From Affinibrenneria salicis (lineage in GTDB: Bacteria > Pseudomonadota > Gammaproteobacteria > Enterobacterales > Enterobacteriaceae): 64,000 nucleotides of DNA. Within the stretch, counting starts at the first letter, position 1. Each line of letters starts with the position of its first letter. This document shows, one piece after another, positions 26,744 through 35,208 of the stretch. The DNA lies in the NCBI RefSeq assembly GCF_008710095.1, contig NZ_VYKJ01000007.1:245469-309468 (forward strand), written 5' to 3'. The notes under the pieces are model-generated. The model had not been told where the DNA came from. It did not search any database and was given only the letters and a program-made list of their open reading frames with translations. The position numbers and the translations under genes were made by a program.

Positions 26744-26755
26744 TTGGTATGCCAC
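26744..26755. promoter_or_regulatory. GntR-type operator O3
   Basis: TTGGTATGCCAC, with centre 63 bases (about six helical turns) from O2 and 65 bases before the IIC start. The phasing of the three sites suggests cooperative binding or looping by the regulator encoded at 30046. Confidence 0.6.
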
Positions 26756-26819
26756 GAGAAGGGAATTCGTCAGTGATTGCATAACAGGATGCCAACTCCA
26801 TTACCTTGAGGTATTACCC

Positions 26820-28154
26820 ATGTCGCTACAGGATCGTCTTATCGACTCGCTGGGGAGTTTTGCTACCAGGTTCAACAGTTACCGTTACATCATGGCGATC
26901 AAGGCCTCGTTTATTACCCTGATGCCGGTGATCATCGTCGGCGCGTTTTCGGTGCTGATCGCCAATATGGTGTTTGACCCGAAAAACGGTCTCGCCAGCT
27001 TTTCATCGCTGGCCTTCCTGGCCGAACTGAAGCCCATCACCTCCAGCATCAATTACGCCACGCTCAATTTTTTGAATATCGGCGCGGTGTTTCTGATCGG
27101 GATTGAGCTGGGCCGCATCAACGGCATCCGAACGCTGTTTCCCGGCCTGCTGGCCATCATCTGTTTTATCGCGGTAACGCCCACCACGCTGCAAATGCTG
27201 GTCGACGGCAAGATGGTTGAGGTCACCGACGTGCTGGCCCGGCAGTTTTCCGATACCAAAAGCCTGTTTCTCGGCATGTTCATCGCCATTCTGTCGGTAG
27301 AAATCTACTGCCGGCTGGAGAATGTCGACCGGCTGAAAATCAAGATGCCGGATACGGTGCCCCCCAACGTGTCGGCCTCGTTCTCCGCATTGATCCCGGC
27401 GATCATCACCGTTTCGGCGATAGCGACGCTGGGTTTTATTTTTCACCGCATAACCGGCATGTATTTGTACGACGCGGTATATCGCGTCGTGCAGCAGCCG
27501 CTGGAGTCGGTGGTGCAAAGCCTGTGGGGCATTCTGCTGCTGATGTTCGTCGCCCAGCTGTTCTGGGTAATTGGCATTCATGGCAACCAGATGATTAAGC
27601 CGATCCGCGAACCGCTGCTGCTCGGCGCCATTCTGGTCAATATGAGCGCCTTTGAGCAGGGCAAAGAGGTGCCGAACATCATCACTATGCCGTTCTGGGA
27701 CGTCTACATGAGCATTGGCGGTTCGGGGCTGACTATCGGTCTGCTCACCGCCGTAATGCTGGCCACCAAACGCAAAGAGATGCGCGAAATCGCCAAACTG
27801 TCGTTCGGACCGGGCCTGTTCAACATTAACGAACCGGTGATCTTCGGCATGCCGATTATGCTCAATCCGATCCTTGCCATTCCGTTCATCATTACGCCGC
27901 TGGTCACCGGCTCAATCGGCTATTTCGCCACGGTGACGGGGTTTGCCGGCAAGGCGGTGGTGATGGTGCCGTGGACCACGCCGCCGATTATTAACGCCTG
28001 GCTGTCAACCGCCGGCTCAATGGGGGCGGTGGTCACGCAAATCATCTGCATCGGCGTCTCGGTGTTGATCTATCTGCCGTTCGTCAAGATCGCCGCGCGC
28101 CGCGCCGAAGTCGCGGAAGCGAAATCTCAGCAGCCTGAACTGGCGCGCAACTAA
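26820..28154 (+). CDS. PTS cellobiose-type IIC permease
   Basis: This 444-residue membrane protein has the EIIC-Lac/Cel layout with about 10 hydrophobic segments. Conserved stretches include FINEPVIFGMPIMLNP-like NINEPVIFGMPIMLNP, and VPWTTPPIINAWLSTAG near the C-terminus. It takes up and phosphorylates a beta-glucoside with IIA and IIB. The GH1 gene starts 11 bases downstream, so they form an operon. GAGG lies before the ATG. Confidence 0.93.
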   Translation: MSLQDRLIDSLGSFATRFNSYRYIMAIKASFITLMPVIIVGAFSVLIANMVFDPKNGLASFSSLAFLAELKPITSSINYATLNFLNIGAVFLIGIELGRINGIRTLFPGLLAIICFIAVTPTTLQMLVDGKMVEVTDVLARQFSDTKSLFLGMFIAILSVEIYCRLENVDRLKIKMPDTVPPNVSASFSALIPAIITVSAIATLGFIFHRITGMYLYDAVYRVVQQPLESVVQSLWGILLLMFVAQLFWVIGIHGNQMIKPIREPLLLGAILVNMSAFEQGKEVPNIITMPFWDVYMSIGGSGLTIGLLTAVMLATKRKEMREIAKLSFGPGLFNINEPVIFGMPIMLNPILAIPFIITPLVTGSIGYFATVTGFAGKAVVMVPWTTPPIINAWLSTAGSMGAVVTQIICIGVSVLIYLPFVKIAARRAEVAEAKSQQPELARN

Positions 28155-28165
28155 CAGGAGCAAGA

Positions 28166-29593
28166 ATGAGCAAGGTAACCGTCACTCTTCCGGATGACTT
28201 TATTCTCGGCGCGGCCGCCTCCGCGTGGCAAACCGAAGGCTGGAGCGGTAAAAAACCGGGGCAGGATTCTTATCTGGACGCGTGGTATCAGCACGATCGC
28301 CACGTCTGGCACAAGGGGTATGGTCCGGCGGTGGCGACCGATTTTATTAACCGCTTCGCGGAGGACGTAGCGTTAATGAAGGCCGCCGGGCTGACCCACT
28401 ACCGCACCTCGATTAACTGGGCGCGTTTTCTGACCGACTATGAAAGCGGCGCGGTGGACGAAGAGTACGCCGGCTATTACGACCGGCTGATTGCCGAGAT
28501 GGCGCGACAGGGCATTGAACTGATGCTCTGCCTGGAACATTACGAACTGCCGGCGCGTTTGCTGGAACAGTACGGCGGGTGGGCGTCGAAGAAGGTGGTT
28601 GAGCTGTTCACGCTGTACGCGGAGAGAGTGTTTGAACGCTATGCGCACAAAGTCACGCGCTGGTTCGTGTTCAATGAGCCGATCGTGGTGCAGACTCGCG
28701 TTTATCTCGATGCGTTGCGCTGGCCCTATCAGCAGAGCACCGACACTTGGATGCAGTGGAATCACCATAAAAATCTGGCGACGGCGAAGGTGGTCAAACT
28801 GTTCCGGGAAAAAGGCTACCGCGGCACCGTCGGCACCATTCTCAACCCGGAAGTGACCTATCCGCGCTCAACCGCGCCGCACGATGTGCGCGCCGCGCAG
28901 ATGTACGATCTGTTCTACAACCGGGTATTTCTCGATCCGGCCATCAGGGGCGAATATCCCGCCGAACTGCTGGCGCTGCTGAAGAAACATCAGGTGCGCT
29001 GGCAGGCGACGGATGACGAACTGGCGCTGATCGCCGCCCATACCGTCGATGAGGTCGGTCTGAATCTTTACTATCCTCACCGGGTGAAGGCGCCGTCGCA
29101 CGCCTGGCATGCGGAAACGCCGTTTCATCCGTCCTGTTATTACCAACATTTCGATCTGCCTGGCCGGCGGATGAACCCTTCGCGCGGCTGGGAGATTCAG
29201 CCGCAAATCATCTATGACATGGCGATGCGCATGATGCGCGATTACGGCAATTTCCCGTGGTTTGTGGCGGAAAACGGCATGGGCGTTGAGGACGAGGCGC
29301 GCTTCAAAAATGCCGACGGGCAGATTCAGGACGACTATCGCATTGAATTTATCGCCGGGCATCTTTATCAGGCGCTGCGCGCGCGCCTGGCGGGCGCCAA
29401 CTGCAAAGGTTATATGCTGTGGGCTTTTACCGACAACGTCTCGCCGATGAATGCGTTTAAAAATCGTTACGGGCTGATCGAAATCGATCTCGACAACCAG
29501 CGGCGGCGGCGCATGAAAAAGTCCGCGCACTGGTATCGCAGCCTGCGCGACAGCGGGCAACTGACTATTGATATTGACGATGAACCAAAATAA
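28166..29593 (+). CDS. 6-phospho-beta-glucosidase, glycoside hydrolase family 1
   Basis: At 475 residues it is a full GH1 enzyme. The acid/base Glu171 lies in WFVFNEPIV and the nucleophile Glu369 in FVAENGMG. The position in a PTS operon points to phosphorylated beta-glucosides (cellobiose, arbutin or salicin type) as substrate; plant-associated enterobacteria use these commonly. Some positions in the early part (WQTEGWSGKKPGQDSYLDAW) suggest a clade other than BglA/BglB/AscB. Confidence 0.93.
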   Translation: MSKVTVTLPDDFILGAAASAWQTEGWSGKKPGQDSYLDAWYQHDRHVWHKGYGPAVATDFINRFAEDVALMKAAGLTHYRTSINWARFLTDYESGAVDEEYAGYYDRLIAEMARQGIELMLCLEHYELPARLLEQYGGWASKKVVELFTLYAERVFERYAHKVTRWFVFNEPIVVQTRVYLDALRWPYQQSTDTWMQWNHHKNLATAKVVKLFREKGYRGTVGTILNPEVTYPRSTAPHDVRAAQMYDLFYNRVFLDPAIRGEYPAELLALLKKHQVRWQATDDELALIAAHTVDEVGLNLYYPHRVKAPSHAWHAETPFHPSCYYQHFDLPGRRMNPSRGWEIQPQIIYDMAMRMMRDYGNFPWFVAENGMGVEDEARFKNADGQIQDDYRIEFIAGHLYQALRARLAGANCKGYMLWAFTDNVSPMNAFKNRYGLIEIDLDNQRRRRMKKSAHWYRSLRDSGQLTIDIDDEPK

Positions 29594-29600
29594 GGAACCG

Positions 29601-29921
29601 ATGATGAAACGTATCCTACTGGCCTGCGCGGCAGGCATGTCGACGTCGATGGTGGTGACGCGGATGGAAAAAGAGGCGGCGGCGCGCGGTCTCAGCTACC
29701 AGATTTATGCCATACCCGAACAGAATCTGCGTGAGGAGCTGCAAAGCTACGGCGGCGATGTGGCGGCGGTGTTGCTTGGTCCGCAGGTGCGCTTCAAACT
29801 GGAGGAGAACCGCAAACTGACCGATAGCTATCATATTCCGATCGCGGTGATCGATTCCGTGGCTTACGGTACGCTGAACGGCGCAAAAGTACTCGATCAG
29901 GCGCTGTCTTTGGTAAACTAA
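29601..29921 (+). CDS. PTS lactose/cellobiose-type IIB component
   Basis: From ATG 29601 (TAAGGAA upstream) the product is 106 residues. The P-loop with the phosphocysteine is ILLACAAGMSTSMVV (Cys9), as in the cellobiose IIB family. It lies 7 bases after the GH1 gene and completes the permease. An ATG one codon later is an equally possible start. Confidence 0.92.
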   Translation: MMKRILLACAAGMSTSMVVTRMEKEAAARGLSYQIYAIPEQNLREELQSYGGDVAAVLLGPQVRFKLEENRKLTDSYHIPIAVIDSVAYGTLNGAKVLDQALSLVN

Positions 29922-30045
29922 ACGGCCAACGGCCAACGGTCGGCGACGCGCCGCGACAGCGACGTCAATTCGTCGCGCGTCGCGGCGCATAGTGCGGGCG
30001 TAACCCGGATTTTTATAGCATCGTTAATGAGTGAAAGGTGATTCA

Positions 30046-30819
30046 GTGGATAAGGGCGCCCCTCCGCAGGAAAAGAAACAGTATCAGGAAATCGGTCATC
30101 ATTTGCGTCAGCAGATCATTGAGGGAGTCTATACGGTTGGTTCCCGTTTGCCGCCCGAGCGCCATATCGCAGAAAACTGGGGGGTCAGCCGCACCATCGT
30201 GCGCGAGGCGCTGCTGATGCTGGAGCTGGAAGGCACGGTGGATATTCGTCAAAGCTCCGGCGTTTACGTGATGCGCATTCCCTCGGAAAGCAGCGACGAA
30301 GAGGAGGCTTTTTTCCGCAGCGAGGTCGGGCCGTTTGAGATGCTGCAGGCGCGTCAGCTGCTGGAGAGCAATATCGCGGCGTTTGCCGCCAAAATGGCGA
30401 CTAAAGCCGATATCGAAAACTTGCGCCGCACGCTGGAACAGGAGCAAAAGGCCATCGCCATGAATGATGTCGGCCAGGATAACGACAAACTGTTTCATCT
30501 GCTGCTGGCCGGCGCCACGCAGAATCAGATGCTGCTGGATACGGTGACCAGTATCTGGCGCCATCACGAGAGCAGCCCGCTGTGGCAGCAGCTGCGCAGC
30601 CATATTGAAACCCGCAGTTATCGGCTGAAGTGGCTGGGCGATCACCAGACCATCCTCGCGGCGCTGCGCCGTCGCGACGTGATGGGCGCCTGGCAGGCGA
30701 TGTGGCAGCATCTGGAAAACGTGAAAAATACGCTGCTGGAGCTGTCGGATGCCGACGCGCCGGATTTTGACGGTTATCTGTTTGAATCGGTGCCGATTTT
30801 CCAGGGGCGGCTGGTTTAA
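30046..30819 (+). CDS. GntR-family regulator, FadR/UxuR subfamily
   Basis: Starting at GTG 30046, after AAAGGTGAT which matches the 16S end well, gives 257 residues; GTG 30031 is an alternative. The N-terminal winged helix (YQEIGHHLRQQIIEGVYTVG, then RLPPERHIAENWGVSRTIVR) is followed by an all-helical FCD domain starting near PFEMLQARQLLES. FadR-type regulators bind TTGGT..ACCAA-like sites, which fits the three dyads at 26649-26755. I infer that it represses the PTS genes, with a phosphorylated beta-glucoside as inducer. Confidence 0.88.
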   Translation: MDKGAPPQEKKQYQEIGHHLRQQIIEGVYTVGSRLPPERHIAENWGVSRTIVREALLMLELEGTVDIRQSSGVYVMRIPSESSDEEEAFFRSEVGPFEMLQARQLLESNIAAFAAKMATKADIENLRRTLEQEQKAIAMNDVGQDNDKLFHLLLAGATQNQMLLDTVTSIWRHHESSPLWQQLRSHIETRSYRLKWLGDHQTILAALRRRDVMGAWQAMWQHLENVKNTLLELSDADAPDFDGYLFESVPIFQGRLV

Positions 30820-30848
30820 ACGACGCATCAAGGCAGGCGCTGTCGCCG

Positions 30849-32072
30849 TTACATCTCAAGCAGTTCATCGGACCAGCGCGTGGCTTCCGCCATCATCTGA
30901 ATAACCTGCCGTTCATCCAGCCGCATGCTGCTGATATAGCGGTTCAGCTGGGGCCAGTTCTGCTGTTCGTAATCCGCGATAAACGCCAGATAGAGCGCTA
31001 ATTCGCCGCTTTTATCCAGCAGCGCCTGTTTGATCTCTTTTGATAAGGATATCTGCGAGAGCAATAAAGACATCGGCGAGTCCAGAATGGCATCGAGCAG
31101 GGAGAACAATCCGCACAGGAACGCCTCGATCGGATCGGCCGACGGACGCAGCTGCAGCGACAGCAATTCACAGAATTTCCCGCGGATCAGGCTCATACGG
31201 TAAAGCTCGCTGGACTTGTTTTCGCTTCCGCTGGTGATGCTGACCAGCGAGACAAAGCGGCGCAGTTCTCGCTGTCCAAGAAATATTGCAATGCTGCGAA
31301 AAGACATGGCGGACGATATCACGCCGGAACTGGTGCGATATCTGAGATTGTTGACGTAGCGCATTAACTTATAAGCTAATGAAAGGTCGCTATTAATCAG
31401 CGTTTCAATCTTGTTGTAGTCGAGTTCCGGCCGATTGGCCTCTTTGAGTAATTCGACGGTATTGCGATGGAAGCCGGACAATTTTTTTGACTTCATCATT
31501 TCAGGCTGACTAAAGAAATAGCCCTGGAACAGGCTGCAGCCTACTTTTTTGGCCTGCAGAAATTGGTCATAGGTTTCCACCTTCTCCGCCAGCAGAGTAA
31601 GATGTTTATATTTCAGCTGATTAATGTAATCAGCAATATTATTAAATGACGATTGCTGTAAATCGAACTTAATAATATCGACATAAGGCAAAAAACGATT
31701 CCATTCCTGCTCCATCGTGAAGTCATCCAGCGCTAAACGAAAACCATGCTTTTTCATTCTTTTTACAGCGGTGAATAATTCTTGATCCGGTTTGGCGTTT
31801 TCAAGGATTTCAATCACGACTTTATCGACCGGTAATATTTCAGCCTGGCCGTCGACCAGCATTTGGTAGGGAAAGTTGATATAGCAGGGGTATTCGCCAG
31901 CGAGTTTGTTGAGCGGGGTGGTCAGAAACTGTTCGGAGATCAACTGAGTGGTGGCGTATTCCGCGCTCACGTCAGGAAAACGATTGCGAATGCCCTGACG
32001 AAAAAGCAATTCATAAGCAACGGGCTGCAGGTATCTGTTTAGGATAGGCTGACGAGCGACGAACGAATACAT
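30849..32072 (-). CDS. EAL-HDOD two-domain signalling protein
   Basis: The start is ATG 32072, seven bases after AGGAGGA, giving 407 residues; the frame is open 38 codons further upstream. Residues about 1-200 are a divergent EAL domain: YELLFRQ in place of EALLR, YINFPYQML, VIEILEN, LALDDFT, IIKFDLQ, AEKVET and GYFFSQPE. Residues about 200-400 are an HDOD domain (INSDLSLAYKLMRYVNN, then IAIFLGQRELRRF). EAL-HDOD proteins of this type often bind rather than degrade cyclic-di-GMP. It is alone, convergent with the GntR gene. Its 5' end is duplicated just upstream. Confidence 0.88.
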   Translation of the reverse strand: MYSFVARQPILNRYLQPVAYELLFRQGIRNRFPDVSAEYATTQLISEQFLTTPLNKLAGEYPCYINFPYQMLVDGQAEILPVDKVVIEILENAKPDQELFTAVKRMKKHGFRLALDDFTMEQEWNRFLPYVDIIKFDLQQSSFNNIADYINQLKYKHLTLLAEKVETYDQFLQAKKVGCSLFQGYFFSQPEMMKSKKLSGFHRNTVELLKEANRPELDYNKIETLINSDLSLAYKLMRYVNNLRYRTSSGVISSAMSFRSIAIFLGQRELRRFVSLVSITSGSENKSSELYRMSLIRGKFCELLSLQLRPSADPIEAFLCGLFSLLDAILDSPMSLLLSQISLSKEIKQALLDKSGELALYLAFIADYEQQNWPQLNRYISSMRLDERQVIQMMAEATRWSDELLEM

Positions 32073-32216
32073 GAAGATCCTCCTGACAGGAAGCGCATAA
32101 AACGGCGTTGCTGATTTCCTGACGATAAAACAATGGATAAACAATAAACTGCAGGCGGCGATTTTGGATAAGCTGACGAACGACAAGCGGAAACATGAGA
32201 ATCCTCCCGGCAGGAA
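31969..32216 (-). repeat. Tandem duplication of the 5' end of the EAL-HDOD gene
   Basis: Two adjacent units of about 124 bases, 31969-32092 (real start) and 32093-32216, share the ribosome binding site (TTCCTG..GGAGGAT), an ATG (32072 and 32196) and about 32 codons. The upstream copy translates as MFPLVVRQLIQNRRLQFIVY, against MYSFVARQPILNRYLQPVAY in the gene. About half of the residues are identical. Confidence 0.8.
32011..32196 (-). CDS. Upstream ORF made by the duplication, overlapping the EAL-HDOD start
   Basis: The duplicated ATG at 32196 has its own GGGAGGATT site and opens a 61-residue frame. About 33 residues copy the EAL N-terminus; because the unit is 124 bases the frame then shifts and runs across the real start in another frame, stopping inside the gene. 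It could be translated and lower or couple expression of the gene downstream, or it may be a passive scar. Confidence 0.3.
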   Translation of the reverse strand: MFPLVVRQLIQNRRLQFIVYPLFYRQEISNAVLCASCQEDLHVFVRRSSAYPKQIPAARCL

Positions 32217-32399
32217 ATGTATAAAAAAGAGGTGGCGTGGTCCCTTTTGATAACACAGTCCTTTTAATATTAATTTTACAGCGGTACTACTTCATGACGG
32301 TACGACTATTATGGTCGTTGCAGGATTCGCTGAATCTGGCGTTCGCCGATAATTAATTATACCCGCATCTAATAATTAGATTCCACTCCGCAGACTATT

Positions 32400-32665
32400 C
32401 TTGTCGTACTTCGGTCGGCAGAAACGTTGGTTTGGTTTAATTATTCGCCCCATCTGCGGGTCTCACGCCCGCGGCGTTCAAATCCGCTGCCGGCAGATTT
32501 GTCGCTCACCCAGCCACATACTGTTTCAGCGTCTGGAGATGAATGAGAGACATCCTGTCTCTCGCCGCAGGCCAGCCGTTGACTGAATAAATTCGTTGCC
32601 GACCAATTCGTCGCGGCGTCAGCGCCTTCCCGCAACGCGAATTATTTTGGCTATTATAGCAACTA
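32400..32665. repeat. Dispersed intergenic repeat, copy 2
   Basis: This shares GCGGCGTTCAAATCCGCTGC (from 32471), CGACCAATTCGTCGC (about 32597) and the end GCAACGCGAATTATTTTGGC (32632) with the copy at 51482-51868, in the same order over about 250 bases. Confidence 0.65.
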
Positions 32666-32667
32666 TA

Positions 32668-32785
32668 CTCGTCATACTTCAGGTCGCAGGTGCGTTGGCT
32701 ACGCGCGTTCACCCGAATCACTGACTTGAATCCGTGATTCGGGATTCGCTCTTTTACCGCCTTCCCGCAACGTGAATTATTTAGC
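32668..32785. repeat. Compact palindromic intergenic element (about 118 bases)
   Basis: The ends ATACTTCAGGTCGC (32674) and GCAACGTGAATTAT (32767-32780) are imperfect inverted repeats. The middle holds a perfect 10-base stem, CCCGAATCAC facing GTGATTCGGG. It looks like a miniature non-autonomous element, and its end sequences recur in the other repeat copies. Confidence 0.65.
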
Positions 32786-32973
32786 GTGTATTGTTAGCGA
32801 AATCAAACGGCCCTACGCTACGTTATCCTGAGCGGGACGCGGTTCCGTTTATGCTCTGAACGGCGGTTAGCCGCTAAGGCCCGGCAATGTTGGCGCGCCG
32901 CCCTGAATCGGGTCATTATGACCGTCGGTTCCTGGCGCTCGCGGGTATTGACTCAGGCACAAGGGGAGGGGGA

Positions 32974-34026
32974 ATGCGCAGGCATAAGCAAGATGGCCGT
33001 ACCCGGTCAGGGGGCGACGGGGCGAAAGCGGTTTGGGCCGCGGTTATCGCGCTGTGGTTGGCGCCGTCGCTGATTTATGCGGCTGAGTCGCGTCCGGCGG
33101 TGATCCAACTGCTGGACGAAGCGCGGACGATCGCGCCGCTTGAAACGGTGGTGGTCGCCCGTCACGGCGTTATTCTGGCCGAACGCGGCTATCGCGGACA
33201 TTCAACCCGCGCGGCCACCAATATCAAATCGGCTTCGAAGTCGGTGATGTCGGCGCTGGTCGGCATCGCCATCGATAAAGGCGTCATCGCCGGGCCGGAA
33301 CAGCGGGTGGCGCCGCTGCTGGCCGATGCGCTGCCCGCCGGGCCGGATCCGCGCCTCAATCTGATCACCATCGGCCATTTGCTCTCCATGCAGGCCGGTC
33401 TGGCGTCAACCTCGGGGCCGGGCTACGGCGCCTGGGTCGGCAGCCATGACTGGGTGCGCGCCGCGCTGGCCCGGCCCTTCGTCGACCAACCGGGCGGGCG
33501 CATGGTTTATTCCACCGGCTCAACGCATTTGCTGTCGGCGATTCTGCACCGTACCACCGGACTTTCCACGCTGCGCCTCGCGCGAGACTGGTTCGCGCCG
33601 CTGGACGACTTTTCCATTGTCAACTGGTCGCGCGATCCGCAGGGTATTTATCTGGGGGGCAACGAGATGACGATGAGCCCGCGTTCGCTGCTTGCCTTCG
33701 GTGAACTCTACCGTCGGGGCGGCGTCACGCCGGGCGGCAAGCGCGTGATTTCGCAGGCGTGGATTACCGCCTCCTGGCAGCCGCGCACCCAATCGCCCTA
33801 TACCGGCGATGGTTACGGCTATGGCTGGTTTCAGACGCGGATCGCCGAGGAAACGGTGCACTATGCCTGGGGATATGGCGGCCAGATGCTGTATATCGTG
33901 CCGCGACTGGCGCTGACCGTGGTGATGACTTCGGACGGCGCCGTCTCCGCCGCGCGCACCGGCCACCGGGATCGGCTGCATCAGTTGCTGGGCGATATTA
34001 TCCGCGCGCTGCGCCCGGCGGCCTGA
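32974..34026 (+). CDS. Exported serine hydrolase of the beta-lactamase (class C fold) family
   Basis: ATG 32974 follows AAGGGGAGGGGG, giving 350 residues; the frame is open 29 codons further upstream. A signal peptide (VWAAVIALWLAPSLIYAAES) precedes the catalytic domain. The active site S86-A-S-K89 is the SxxK motif, and VYSTGS supplies YxS. It resembles 6-aminohexanoate-dimer hydrolase/AmpH-like esterases and peptidases rather than true beta-lactamases. It acts in the periplasm; the substrate is unknown. It is convergent with the dehydrogenase gene at 34058. Confidence 0.85.
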   Translation: MRRHKQDGRTRSGGDGAKAVWAAVIALWLAPSLIYAAESRPAVIQLLDEARTIAPLETVVVARHGVILAERGYRGHSTRAATNIKSASKSVMSALVGIAIDKGVIAGPEQRVAPLLADALPAGPDPRLNLITIGHLLSMQAGLASTSGPGYGAWVGSHDWVRAALARPFVDQPGGRMVYSTGSTHLLSAILHRTTGLSTLRLARDWFAPLDDFSIVNWSRDPQGIYLGGNEMTMSPRSLLAFGELYRRGGVTPGGKRVISQAWITASWQPRTQSPYTGDGYGYGWFQTRIAEETVHYAWGYGGQMLYIVPRLALTVVMTSDGAVSAARTGHRDRLHQLLGDIIRALRPAA

Positions 34027-34057
34027 CGGCGCCGGGCGCAGGAGGTCGGCGTTGCGC

Positions 34058-35188
34058 CTATATCAGCGCTTCCTGAGCGAACGCCGCGGATTCGTCGCCA
34101 GCGAAATCGTCCAGATTAAGCGTGGCCAACAGCGCCGCTTCGATGCTCTCGCGGGCCAGAGAAAAAGGCAGCCGGAGGGCGATCCCCGGCGCGATAACCA
34201 CGCCCCTGGCGATCTCCCGCAATGACTCGAGCGGTGCGGTCAGGCCGATGGCCTGCGGCGTCAGCGGCGTATCGAAGCGCCGCAGCAGCGTCAGCAACTC
34301 TTTGCGCGCCTCGTTATCGTCGTGCCGGTATTGCAGAAAGGATTGCACCGCCAGGCCAAAACCCACTTTTTCGCCGTGCAGCCAGTGATGCAGCTGCGGC
34401 AAACGTGTCATGCTGTTGTGAATCGCGTGGGCGATGCCGATGCGCGGCTGTTCATCGCGCATGCTGTTCGCCAGCCCGGCCAGCGCAATTACCGCATCGA
34501 TGACTTTACGCAGCGCCGGCGTGACGCGCTGCTGCTGATTATCGTCCAGCGCCTGACGACCGAAGGTTTTAATGGTCTCAAGCGCCAGTTTCGCCATGCG
34601 GGATTTGAGGATCAGCGCCAGCTCATCATCGCCATTGACCAGGTAAGGCAGGAATTCATACCACTTCGCCAGCGCATCGACGATGCCGGCTTTGAGGTAA
34701 CGAACATCGCTGCGGGCGATGAGCTGGCTATCGACCAGCACCCAGACCGGCAAACGGCTCAGCGGCAGCGGCCCGACATGCGCGCCCGCATCGGTATAGA
34801 TAACGCTGATCGGCGACCAGGCCGCGCAGGTGGCGGCAATGGTCGGAATGGTGATCACCGGCAACTGGCCCAGTATTTCCCCCACCGCTTTGGCGCTGTC
34901 GAGCACCCGGCCGCCGCCGACGCCGATAATCAGTTCGGCTCGATCGCGTCGGGCGATGGCCGCGAATGCGTCGACGGCGTCCCGCGTGCAGGGGCCGGTC
35001 AGAAATTCCGTGCTGAAGGCGATATCGCTCCCGGTCAGGCTCTGGCCGAGCGGCTGCGACACCGCTTGCCAGGCTCGCGGACTGCTGATGATCAGAACCT
35101 TACGGGCCAGCGGCGCAACGTATTCGCCAGCTCTGTTGATGATGCCGTCGCTGTTCAGGTAATTTTGCGGTACTTGTATTGAAACCAT
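34058..35188 (-). CDS. YbdH/HcxA-like hydroxycarboxylate dehydrogenase (iron-ADH/glycerol-dehydrogenase superfamily)
   Basis: This 376-residue protein has the NAD-binding GVGGGRVLDSAKAVGE and then IPTIAATCAAWSPISVIYTD, very like E. coli YbdH (HcxA), and metal-ligand histidines in HAIHNSMT and LHGEKVGFG. HcxA reduces 2-oxo acids to hydroxy acids. It is the last gene of a minus-strand run, 20 bases after an ABC permease gene. With the Ldh2-family enzyme across the divergent promoter it makes a pair of hydroxycarboxylate dehydrogenases; I infer a sulfonated or similar oxo acid as substrate. Confidence 0.8.
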   Translation of the reverse strand: MVSIQVPQNYLNSDGIINRAGEYVAPLARKVLIISSPRAWQAVSQPLGQSLTGSDIAFSTEFLTGPCTRDAVDAFAAIARRDRAELIIGVGGGRVLDSAKAVGEILGQLPVITIPTIAATCAAWSPISVIYTDAGAHVGPLPLSRLPVWVLVDSQLIARSDVRYLKAGIVDALAKWYEFLPYLVNGDDELALILKSRMAKLALETIKTFGRQALDDNQQQRVTPALRKVIDAVIALAGLANSMRDEQPRIGIAHAIHNSMTRLPQLHHWLHGEKVGFGLAVQSFLQYRHDDNEARKELLTLLRRFDTPLTPQAIGLTAPLESLREIARGVVIAPGIALRLPFSLARESIEAALLATLNLDDFAGDESAAFAQEALI

Positions 35189-35208
35189 AATGTGTTCCCT
35201 GCCGGCGG

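Larger units (their letters stand above)
32217..32973. other. Gene-free stretch with two repeat elements
   Basis: About 750 bases between the EAL-HDOD gene and the serine hydrolase gene. It contains an AT-rich promoter-like part (32250-32390), one long repeat copy (about 32400-32665) and a compact palindromic element (32668-32785). No other gene was recognised. Confidence 0.5.
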
